Source: Lachnospiraceae bacterium
GTDB lineage: Bacteria; Bacillota_A; Clostridia; Lachnospirales; Lachnospiraceae
NCBI GenBank assembly: GCA_017416055.1
Contig: JAFQDI010000056.1
Location: 1-10,700, forward strand
DNA: 10,700 nt
Direction of reading: 5' to 3'
The notes beneath the pieces are model-generated. The model did not search any database. It was not told where the DNA came from and saw only the letters and a program-made list of their open reading frames with translations. Within the stretch, counting starts at the first letter, position 1. Every line of letters starts with the position of its first letter. Of this stretch, positions 1 through 6,800 are shown one piece after another. A program made the position numbers and the translations under genes.

Positions 1-3
1 CCC

Positions 4-1002
4 CTACTTAATCCTCACATACCCTGTTTTCTCAATGATCGTCTGTCCTTCCTCCGACAAGATCCAATCGATCAACACCGGAATATTTTCGTTTGTATTG
101 TCGGCTCGGTAGATCGCGTAAAACTGTGCGATGATGGGGTAGGTTCCGTTCCTTATGTTTTCCGCGCTGGGATACACCCCGTTCAGCGCCAGCATCTTCA
201 CCGCCTGATTTCCCACGATACCGTCCATATAGTAGCGGAAGGAAAAACCGATGGATGCGCCGGTCACCGCAAACGGTGACTTCATCCCGATCTCGCGATC
301 TCCCATAAACGCGTCCATCGCGGACTGACTTCCGCTCCCGGAAAGTCTGGTCACTGGATTGATCACCCGGTTCGCGCCGCCGACCTCGGACCAGTTGGTA
401 TATTCTCCGGCGTAAATTCCGCGAATCTGCTCGACCGTCAGATCGTCCACCGGATTGTTTTCATTGACAAAGAACACGAACGCTTCAAGACCGATGGGAA
501 CATAGACCAGCTCCACGCCCTTCTCTGCCGCGTACTGCTTCTGCGCCTCGGAAGGTGCCGCACAGAACAAAACATCCGTCGTTCCATCCACGATGGCCTG
601 ATAGCCACGCACCGTGTTTTTGTACTGCATCTTGCTGTCCGCAGCAAAATTTTCTCCATAATAATTGTCGTCTGAGAATTCTCCACCCTCGTAGGTGACG
701 CTTCCCTCCGGATAAACCGCATCCACAAAGGCCGCATACACCGGCAACAGCGCCGCCGCACCGTCCAGCACCGGAAGATTCTCCTTCAGTTTCAGTGAAG
801 ACTCGATCCGCACCAGATCAGAGTCCGCCTCGTGGGGCAGATATTTCCCCACATCGATCATTTTCGCCTGGGAAGTATCGCTGAAATTATTCGCTAACCG
901 ACAGGTCAACAGCATATACATGCTGAAATTAAATGCTGCAAACAGCGCGATCACCAACAGGATCGTCAGCAACTGCTTTCCCAAAAGAGCTCGATTCTTC
1001 AT
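4..1002 (-). CDS. PstS-like solute-binding protein, membrane-anchored
   Basis: A 332-residue protein of the phosphate-binding (PstS-like, type 2 periplasmic-binding) superfamily, expected to act outside the membrane. Residues 11-33 form one hydrophobic stretch (signal anchor). Cys34 follows it, but LLTC is a poor lipobox, so a membrane anchor is more likely than a lipoprotein. Family signs are LDGAAALLPVYAAF (79-92), the hinge-like VYVPIGLEAFVFFVN (166-180), the GIYAGEYTNWSEVGG block (195-209) and the ligand-loop motif SGSGSQSAMDAF (221-232). The open frame runs on to 1065, but the ATG at 1002 has an AAAGGAG site 10 bases upstream, and the extra 21 residues are only a shadow of the preceding small gene. 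It starts one base after that gene's stop. No ABC permease or ATPase gene is visible, although the downstream side is cut off by the window edge. The ligand is not assigned; in the first loop an Ala stands where PstS proteins usually carry Ser or Thr. Confidence 0.88.
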   Translation of the reverse strand: MKNRALLGKQLLTILLVIALFAAFNFSMYMLLTCRLANNFSDTSQAKMIDVGKYLPHEADSDLVRIESSLKLKENLPVLDGAAALLPVYAAFVDAVYPEGSVTYEGGEFSDDNYYGENFAADSKMQYKNTVRGYQAIVDGTTDVLFCAAPSEAQKQYAAEKGVELVYVPIGLEAFVFFVNENNPVDDLTVEQIRGIYAGEYTNWSEVGGANRVINPVTRLSGSGSQSAMDAFMGDREIGMKSPFAVTGASIGFSFRYYMDGIVGNQAVKMLALNGVYPSAENIRNGTYPIIAQFYAIYRADNTNENIPVLIDWILSEEGQTIIEKTGYVRIK

Positions 1003-1003
1003 C

Positions 1004-1144
1004 TCACCACAGCTCCTTTGCAATAAAATAGATGATCGAGCAGCGCTGATAGGCGTCAATCGCATAGATCAGGTGACCGACGGTCAGGATTAGACAGATT
1101 GCAATCACTGCGAGCAAAATCCGAAAGTAAGTACGTTCCTTCAT
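1004..1144 (-). CDS. 46-residue single-helix membrane protein
   Basis: A small gene encoding 46 residues, beginning MKERTYFRILLAVIAICLIL and ending IAKELW. A short basic start (Lys2, Arg4, Arg8) is followed by a hydrophobic segment of about residues 8-28, then a mixed tail, which suggests one membrane helix with its N-terminus inside. The ATG at 1144 has GGAGAG five bases upstream. The stop TGA is one base before the ATG of the binding-protein gene, whose AAAGGAG site lies inside this gene's Ala-Lys-Glu codons, so the two are probably translationally coupled. It starts 25 bases after the stop of the zincin gene. I recognise no family. It could be a small partner or anchor for the binding protein, or a leader peptide whose translation opens the next start. 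Evidence for coding is the ribosome binding site, the membrane-protein composition and the fit between its neighbours. Confidence 0.75.
   Translation of the reverse strand: MKERTYFRILLAVIAICLILTVGHLIYAIDAYQRCSIIYFIAKELW
1013..1019 (-). promoter_or_regulatory. Ribosome binding site of the binding-protein gene
   Basis: AAAGGAG, 10 bases before the ATG at 1002. It decides the start 21 codons inside the longer open frame. It lies within the last codons of the 46-residue gene, so that gene's translation passes over it. Confidence 0.75.
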
Positions 1145-1149
1145 TGTTT

Positions 1150-1155
1150 CTCTCC
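1150..1155 (-). promoter_or_regulatory. Ribosome binding site of the 46-residue gene
   Basis: GGAGAG, five bases before the ATG at 1144, in the 25-base gap after the zincin gene. This is the main evidence that the small frame is translated. Confidence 0.7.
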
Positions 1156-1169
1156 ATGCAAACAATCCC

Positions 1170-1748
1170 TTATGGCATGTACCAGTAGGAATTGAATTGG
1201 TACAAATATGTTCTTGCCCCTTTTGGCATCTGCGTCATCGCATTGAACACATTATAATAGTCTCCGGCTCCCATGCCAAGGCACATGACTCCCAGCCAAA
1301 GAAAAAACGTCTGATTAGGAAAAATCATTCCAATAAGGTAGGGAATGAGACCGAATATAACGTTCGGCAGAAGGGACATAAAGATGAACCGCCCTTTACT
1401 CATGGTTTCCGGTCCCACCACAAACAGCATCCCCTGAGCCAAATTGGTGTAAATATATGCATCCTCTTTAAAACAAATGGCATGAAAGAATTCATGGGGT
1501 ATCGCCGTGAGGAGTGAAGCAACCATGCCCAGCATCATAGGCAGGTTCGACTCGCCCAACTGATTCCAGTTGCGCAGCAATGCAGGTATGGCAAGAATGA
1601 TCAAAATCACCGTCGCCAATCCATTGGCAATCAAAGCCATCTTCTTACTGTCTTCCGCCTCTTTGAATTTTACTGCTCCGGGCATATGTTCTTTGTACGG
1701 TAAGCTCGCCGGGTCCATGTTATATTTCCCCTGATAATGTAATCTCAT
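1170..1748 (-). CDS. DUF3267-type putative membrane zinc metalloprotease
   Basis: A 192-residue multi-pass membrane protein that resembles the DUF3267 putative zincin family. The key feature is HEFFH at residues 85-89 (HExxH), at the end of a hydrophobic segment. A later Asp163 in GAGDYYN is a good candidate for the third zinc ligand. Membrane segments are seen near 38-58, 70-84, 122-142 and 147-165, so the active site should sit within or at the edge of the membrane, as in site-2-like proteases. The substrate is unknown and protease activity is inferred from the motif alone. The open frame extends to 1817, but the ATG at 1748 has GAGGAG six bases upstream, and a longer form would overlap the previous gene. 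The ribosome binding site overlaps the stop codon of the 81-residue gene. Membrane-embedded peptidases often cleave small membrane proteins; both neighbours encode such proteins, which is suggestive only. Confidence 0.85.
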   Translation of the reverse strand: MRLHYQGKYNMDPASLPYKEHMPGAVKFKEAEDSKKMALIANGLATVILIILAIPALLRNWNQLGESNLPMMLGMVASLLTAIPHEFFHAICFKEDAYIYTNLAQGMLFVVGPETMSKGRFIFMSLLPNVIFGLIPYLIGMIFPNQTFFLWLGVMCLGMGAGDYYNVFNAMTQMPKGARTYLYQFNSYWYMP

Positions 1749-1754
1749 AACGTT

Positions 1755-1760
1755 CTCCTC
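1755..1760 (-). promoter_or_regulatory. Ribosome binding site of the zincin gene
   Basis: GAGGAG, six bases before the ATG at 1748. It overlaps the TGA stop (1759-1761) of the 81-residue gene and decides the start against an open frame reaching to 1817. Confidence 0.75.
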
Positions 1761-2004
1761 ACATAAAGGCAATCGCCAAATAGAACAGCACCGAAATTCC
1801 ACCAACCACCGTGACAAGCACAGCCGCGATTACGGAAGAAACGATCAGCCGAGTTTTTCTCCGTTTCATTTCTTCCACTTCTTCCCGGCTCGGCTTTGCA
1901 ACTGCTTTGATGATCGTACTCGCATAACGGTAATCCTTGAGGCTACTGACGAAAAACAGAACTGCGACGATCGGAATTCCAAAAAACAGAAATAACACCC
2001 ACAT
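1759..2004 (-). CDS. 81-residue protein with two membrane helices
   Basis: A small hydrophobic protein that I do not recognise. It begins MWVLFLFFGIPIVAVLFFV, a membrane helix over about residues 2-20. A charged stretch follows (about 22-52: SLKDYRYAS, then a segment rich in Glu, Lys and Arg around EEVEEMKRRK). A second helix covers about 53-79. The polar middle is probably a cytoplasmic loop, placing both ends outside, but this is inference from charge. The ATG at 2004 is preceded by a perfect AGGAGG eight bases away, which supports translation. The gene begins 12 bases after the oxidoreductase stop and ends 10 bases before the zincin start, so all three are almost certainly co-transcribed. 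A role as a substrate or partner of the adjacent zincin is possible but not shown. Confidence 0.8.
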   Translation of the reverse strand: MWVLFLFFGIPIVAVLFFVSSLKDYRYASTIIKAVAKPSREEVEEMKRRKTRLIVSSVIAAVLVTVVGGISVLFYLAIAFM

Positions 2005-2012
2005 ATGATGCG

Positions 2013-2018
2013 CCTCCT
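2013..2018 (-). promoter_or_regulatory. Ribosome binding site of the 81-residue gene
   Basis: A full AGGAGG, eight bases before the ATG at 2004. It overlaps the TAG stop (2017-2019) of the oxidoreductase gene, implying coupled translation. Confidence 0.8.
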
Positions 2019-3033
2019 ATCTCACCATCTCCCGCCGGATCTGCGCAATACTCGCCGCCCCACACATCGCCATCACGTCCTCAAGCTCTCCGGCCAGCTT
2101 ATCCACATAGATTTTCACGCCCTCTGCGCCGCCTCCGTAGACTGCGGACACGAAGGGTCTGGCAATAATCACTCCATCTGCGCCCAGCGCAAGTGCGCGG
2201 AAAATATCGGTGCCGGAACGGATTCCGCCGTCCACCAGGATGGTCATGCCGCTGCCCTCAAGGGCCGCTACGATCTCCGGAAGCACCTCCGCCGTTGCGG
2301 GACAGCCATCCAGCACACGGCCACCGTGATTGGACACCACGATTCCGGCTGCGCCGGCCTCCTTCGCCTTCAGCGCACCGCCAACAGTCATCACACCTTT
2401 CACAATGAAAGGAACTCCGGCATCCGCGATGATCTCCTTCATCTCCTCCACACTCTTTCTGCCGGCAGGAGGATTGCAGCCCTTTAAGAAGGGAAGACCG
2501 GCGGCGTCAATGTCCATCGCAGCCGCGAACGCGTTCGCATCCTTCACCAGCTGCATCTTCTCTGCCACCACGGACTTGCCCCAAGGTTTCACTGTGGGCA
2601 CGCCGATTCCTCCTGCTGCCTTGATCGCCTTTGTCGCCGCCTCCATCACCACAGGATTGATTCCGTCTCCGGTGAAGGCCGCAATGCCGCTCTCAGCGCA
2701 GGCGCTCACTAAAATATCATTATAACTCATATCATTGTGTTTGTCACCATAATGGGAACTCACTGCGCCCACCGGGCCGGCAAACACCGGGAGGCGAAAC
2801 TTGCGCCCGAACAGTGTTACCGACGTGTCAATGGGGCCGTTCGCCCACATGGTGTCCATATTGACACGAATCTCCTGCCACTTGTCATAGTTGCGGATGG
2901 CAGTGTCGCCGATGCCCTTCGCTCCGGGTCCGGGCATACGGTTCTTGCAGGCGCGCCCATTGCACACGGGACAGGCACTGCACTTTCCTTCCATCGCAGT
3001 TCTCGCAGTCATCAGCATCTCTTCGTAGGTCAT
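2017..3033 (-). CDS. FMN-dependent alpha-hydroxy-acid oxidoreductase with N-terminal Cys cluster
   Basis: A 338-residue TIM-barrel flavoprotein of the lactate/glycolate oxidase (FMN-dependent alpha-hydroxy-acid dehydrogenase) superfamily. Members oxidise 2-hydroxy acids to 2-keto acids. Seen are VKGVMT (211-216, Lys212), SNHGGR (234-239, the His236 and Arg239 pair for proton abstraction and carboxylate binding), LVDGGIRSGTDIFRALALGA (266-285) and ARPF (291-294), which hold the FMN phosphate. Two features depart from the classic oxidases. Residues 18-29 hold four cysteines in a CX2CX2CX4C pattern that could bind iron-sulfur or zinc. The region where glycolate oxidase has its second active-site Tyr reads GVPTVKPWG (144-152) with no Tyr. 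The electron acceptor in an anaerobe is unlikely to be oxygen; substrate and acceptor are not assigned. The ATG at 3033 has AAGGGAGA seven bases upstream. It lies 75 bases after the phosphatase gene and heads the 4-2004 membrane set. Confidence 0.92.
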   Translation of the reverse strand: MTYEEMLMTARTAMEGKCSACPVCNGRACKNRMPGPGAKGIGDTAIRNYDKWQEIRVNMDTMWANGPIDTSVTLFGRKFRLPVFAGPVGAVSSHYGDKHNDMSYNDILVSACAESGIAAFTGDGINPVVMEAATKAIKAAGGIGVPTVKPWGKSVVAEKMQLVKDANAFAAAMDIDAAGLPFLKGCNPPAGRKSVEEMKEIIADAGVPFIVKGVMTVGGALKAKEAGAAGIVVSNHGGRVLDGCPATAEVLPEIVAALEGSGMTILVDGGIRSGTDIFRALALGADGVIIARPFVSAVYGGGAEGVKIYVDKLAGELEDVMAMCGAASIAQIRREMVR

Positions 3034-3109
3034 CTTCTTCTCTCCCTTATCTATTCTTCCGAATCTCTGCCTGTGGCAAACATTCTTCTTGATTCTTACT
3101 CCAAATCAC
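3034..3109 (-). other. Intergenic gap, largest in the window
   Basis: This 76-base stretch is the only sizeable break in the gene series. Read on the minus strand it holds the AAGGGAGA ribosome binding site of the oxidoreductase gene (3041-3048) and a weak TGCC/GGCA inverted repeat with no T-run, so no terminator is apparent. A TTGCCA box resembles a -35 element but has no good -10 partner. Read-through from the phosphatase gene is the simplest reading. Confidence 0.6.
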
Positions 3110-3835
3110 TCAATGTCTCTGGCTAAAATCCGTGTACATCTCACAAAATCTCGCCGAAAACGACGGTTCCTCGCCCGCCATCGTCAGGTGGGACACATCG
3201 CCGAAAGTCTGCATACGAAATGACGCGATACCTTCTTCCCGCTCTTCCGTCACTACTGTGGTCACTCCCGTAGGGGACGAACAGGTTCCATGCCACAACA
3301 CGACCGGAGATATTCCCAATAAATGGCCCAGAAACACACACTCCACGCCGAAATGGCAGAACAGTACGATGGTGTCCGTATTCGGCCGCTCTGCACGATA
3401 GTGCTCTCCGTCACGCACATATCCGTGACTTGCGATCAATTCGTCCAGCGCGTTGGTCACTCTGCCATACGCAGCCTCCAGATCTCCGCTTCTCATCAGG
3501 TTCGTAGTATGCCACTTTTTCCGGTCAAAATATGCCTCGTCATCTTTCCAGGACGACGGATACTGATCCCAGGGGTAACCTTGTGTTCTCCCATCCTCCC
3601 AGCGGATCGGAATGGAAAATTCCCGCATCCAGTCATATACCTTTGCGGTTTTTCCCAAACGTGTCAATGTGGGGTGCGCCGTCAGCATCGCTCTCCCCAT
3701 GGATGATGTATAGTAGGCATCCGCCGGCTCCTTAACCAGACGGTCTGCCAGAAGTTCAGCTTCTCGAAGTCCCTTCTCCGTCAGGCAGTTGTGCGGGTAG
3801 TCCGGCTCCGCGTGGCGTATGATCACGATTTTCAT
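3110..3835 (-). CDS. Histidine phosphatase family protein (phosphoglycerate-mutase-like)
   Basis: A 241-residue cytoplasmic protein of the histidine phosphatase (branch 1) superfamily. The catalytic core is RHAEP (7-11), with His8 the expected phosphorylated residue and Arg7 beside it. Arg48 in TSSMGRAMLTA, Glu72 in MREF, and His161 in LFCHFG complete the usual phosphate pocket and acid/base set, so the enzyme should be active. GDVSHL near 212-217 lies after the core. The substrate cannot be read from sequence; relatives act on sugar phosphates, phosphoglycerates or small phosphate esters. Its ATG overlaps the addA stop as ATGA, and an AAGGGAGA site sits seven bases upstream inside the last addA codons, so translation is probably coupled to addA. 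A 102-residue middle part (about 73-150) is rich in Trp, Asp and Tyr and probably forms the substrate-capping region. Confidence 0.93.
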   Translation of the reverse strand: MKIVIIRHAEPDYPHNCLTEKGLREAELLADRLVKEPADAYYTSSMGRAMLTAHPTLTRLGKTAKVYDWMREFSIPIRWEDGRTQGYPWDQYPSSWKDDEAYFDRKKWHTTNLMRSGDLEAAYGRVTNALDELIASHGYVRDGEHYRAERPNTDTIVLFCHFGVECVFLGHLLGISPVVLWHGTCSSPTGVTTVVTEEREEGIASFRMQTFGDVSHLTMAGEEPSFSARFCEMYTDFSQRH

Positions 3836-6800
3836 AGTTGACTCTCCCTTACATATACACTAAAATCTCTCCCCAGCGCAAACGAATAAATCCTGCACTC
3901 CTTCACACGTTTTCCAGTACTCTGCGCGAGCGCTCTCCGGTAATACTCTAACTGGACCTTATACCGTTCGATCAACTGTCTCTCGCCGTTTTTGGGGTCC
4001 ACCCGGTCGGACTTGTAATCCACGATCACCAGACCGTCATCCTCCTCAAACCAACAGTCGATCATACCTTGCACCAGAATCATTTCGTCGCCGTGGTAAG
4101 CACCTCCGATCTCATCGGCGGGGACTCCCATCACGAATCGGCTCTCACGATGAAGTTTACCATTTTGCGCCGCCTTTGTCATCCGTTTTGCCAGATTTTG
4201 TCCCAAAAAGCGGCTGATCGGTGCCAGTGACACACGGCTTAGATCATCCTCATCGAGAATTCCGTTCCAGCACATATCTTTGATCTGCTCATCCACTGCA
4301 ATCGCCGATCCGATATCGGTGAAATCCAGTCGTTCCAGAATACGGTGCAGGAAGGTTCCGCGCTGTGCGCCGCGAAGCCGGTCTTTTGGGGAATCAGAGT
4401 TCTGCACACTTCCCATTTCGAACGATGCCGCCTGGTTTTTCCCCGATTCCGCTATCTGATCCTGCATCTTATGCCCGGTCTCTCCACAAACCGCATACCG
4501 CTCCGCTCCGTCCTCTCGCTCCGGATCCAGCCGATACAGATAATCCACTTCACCCGCATCCGAGCGAAACGCCTTCAGTTCGGACACAGACAGTTTCACA
4601 TGCATATCCATTTGGTCCGTATAAGGGTATTCGTACTCCATCCGGTGCGCCAATTCCGCACGCACCTCAGAAAGATAAACCCGCTTCGTATCCCACTGTT
4701 CAAACTCATCACGCTGATCTGCCATCCCAATTTGGGCATGGACCTCCGTCATCAGCAATCGGTTGAGGCTCACGGTTTCCGTTTTCCACAGTTCCTGCGG
4801 TCTGGTCAGCCCCATCATCACCCAATCCAAATAAGAGCCGGCCGATGAAATCCACAGATAAGGCAGTGCTTTCCGCTCCTCTTCCGCAATCGCCGCAAAC
4901 TTTTCCCAACGTTTTTCTGGATTTTTGTCACAGGCCGTCAGGATCAGTTTTTCCTTCGCTCGGGTCAGCGCAACATAAAGCACACGAAGTTCCTCACCCA
5001 TACTGTCCAGTCTCATTCTGCGGGCAAACACCTTCTGCTGCAGCGTCTTTGTTCTCACACGGGTCTCGAGGTCGATGCAGTCCGCCGTGATTCCAAGATC
5101 AGGATGAAGCAGAACTCTCGCATTGCTGTCCTGATGATTAAACGGCTTCGCCAGTCCGGAGACAAACACGATGGGGAACTCCAGTCCCTTGCTTCGGTGG
5201 ATACTCATCACGCGCACCGCATCTGCATGTTCCCCGCCTGCGGCCTCGCCGAAATCCACCTCATACTTCTGTAAATGTTCAATATATCGAATAAAATTAA
5301 ACAGTCCCGAATAGCTGGTCTTCGCGTAATCCGCCGCCTTCTGTGCCAATTGCTCCAGGTTTCCACGGCGGACTTTTCCTCCCGGCATCGCTGCCGCGAT
5401 CCGATCATAGCCGGTCTCCGACAGAATCTTCCGAAGAAGTTCCTGCACCGAGAGATGAATGGACAGAAAGCGAAAACGGGTAAGCTGTTCTTCCAGTTGG
5501 ATTAGTTTCCCGCGCAGTTCTTCATTTTGTCCATTTTCCAGATAATATCGGTATCCCCGATGGAAGTTCGGCCGCTCTGTCAGCTCCGGTGTCGTCTGAT
5601 ACTCTGCCATGATCAGTGCCAGTTCCTCCGAGGTCAGTCCGACCATGGGGGAATGGAGCACTGCCGCCAGCGGAATATCCTGATTTGGATTGTCGATAAT
5701 CCGCAGATAATCCAGCAATAATTTCACTTCCGGCGCATCAAAATAGCCGGACTGCAGATCCGCCACCGCCGGGATACCATTGTCATTCAGCACACGGACA
5801 AACGTATCCGACCAGCCGGACATGGTGCGAAGCAGGATCACCACATCGCCATATCCCGCCTTTCTGAGGGTTCCCTTATGGGAAATGGTCATGCCATTCT
5901 CCCGGTCAGTCAGCGCGCGGATCTTTTCCGCAACCGCTCTGGCCTCCAGTTCTCTCGCCTGCACGATGGCCAATTCCTCCGGCACATCATCGGAGATTTC
6001 CTCCGCGCAGTCCACCAAGAGCAGTTCTCCGAAACGGTCGTCCGCCGTCTCCGGATACTCCGCTCCCGGATAGAGGGCCGCCGCCTCATCGTAGGCGATC
6101 TGTCCCAGTGCAGGGGTCATCAACTGCTCAAACAACCGATTGATCTGCGAGAGCACTTCTTTACGGCTTCGGAAATTGCGGCTCAGAATGACCTTCTGGC
6201 TCGTGCTCTCCGTATCCGTGTACGTATTGTATTTCTCCACGAACAGCTCCGGTCTCGCCAAACGGAAGCGGTAAATACTCTGCTTCACGTCGCCGACCAT
6301 GAACCGGTTGTTCTCCCGGGCAACGCTGCCAAGGAGCAGTTCCTGAACCCGGTTGCTGTCCTGGTATTCATCGATCATCACTTCCTCAAACCGCGCTGCG
6401 TAGGAGAGCGCCGCGTCGGTGGGTGTCTCATCCTCGTTGACCAAAATGGTCAGTGCGCAATGCTCCACGTCACCGAAGTCCACCACGTTTTTGTCCCGCT
6501 TCGCCTCAGAAAACCGCTGTTCAAACTCACTGCTGAGGTCAAGAAGCACTTCTAAGGCAGAACGGTTACGCTCCAGTTTCTCCGCCAGCGATTCCTCATC
6601 ATCGCTCAGCACCAGATCGCGAAGTCCGGTCAACTGCTTTTTCAGACGGTCTCTCAAGGAGGAAAGATATTCTTTTCGCATCGGGTCGCCTGCGAACTTG
6701 CGGTTCACCGGCTTGCGCATAAAATTTAATTGACAAAAAGCCTCATGCAATTCAGCAAATGTCTTCGCCTCGCAAATCCGTGACACCCCCAAAAGATCCG

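Noticed and set aside
1003..1065. N-terminal extension of the binding protein by 21 residues
   Set aside because: It has no ribosome binding site, is not signal-like, and is the out-of-frame reading of the 46-residue gene.
1197..1517. Plus-strand open frame of 106 codons opposite the zincin gene
   Set aside because: The minus-strand gene here has a catalytic motif, membrane helices and a good ribosome binding site; the plus frame is low-complexity in character and lacks a family.
1749..1817. N-terminal extension of the zincin by 23 residues
   Set aside because: It would overlap the 81-residue gene; the ATG at 1748 has a well-placed GAGGAG.
131..2004. A phosphate-uptake (pst) operon
   Set aside because: Only a binding-protein-like gene is present; no permease or ATPase is seen, so transport of phosphate cannot be claimed from this window.
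3048..3079. Possible promoter before the oxidoreductase gene (TTGCCA and TAGATA on the minus strand)
   Set aside because: The -35 box matches well, but the -10 box is poor, the spacing is about 20 bases, and transcription would begin within the ribosome binding site.
3071..3082. Short inverted repeat TGCC-ACA-GGCA as a terminator
   Set aside because: The stem has only four pairs and no T-run follows it, so it is unlikely to end transcription.
5878..6555. Plus-strand open frame of 225 codons opposite addA
   Set aside because: Antisense to helicase motifs of addA, with no recognisable family; explained by codon bias on the opposite strand.
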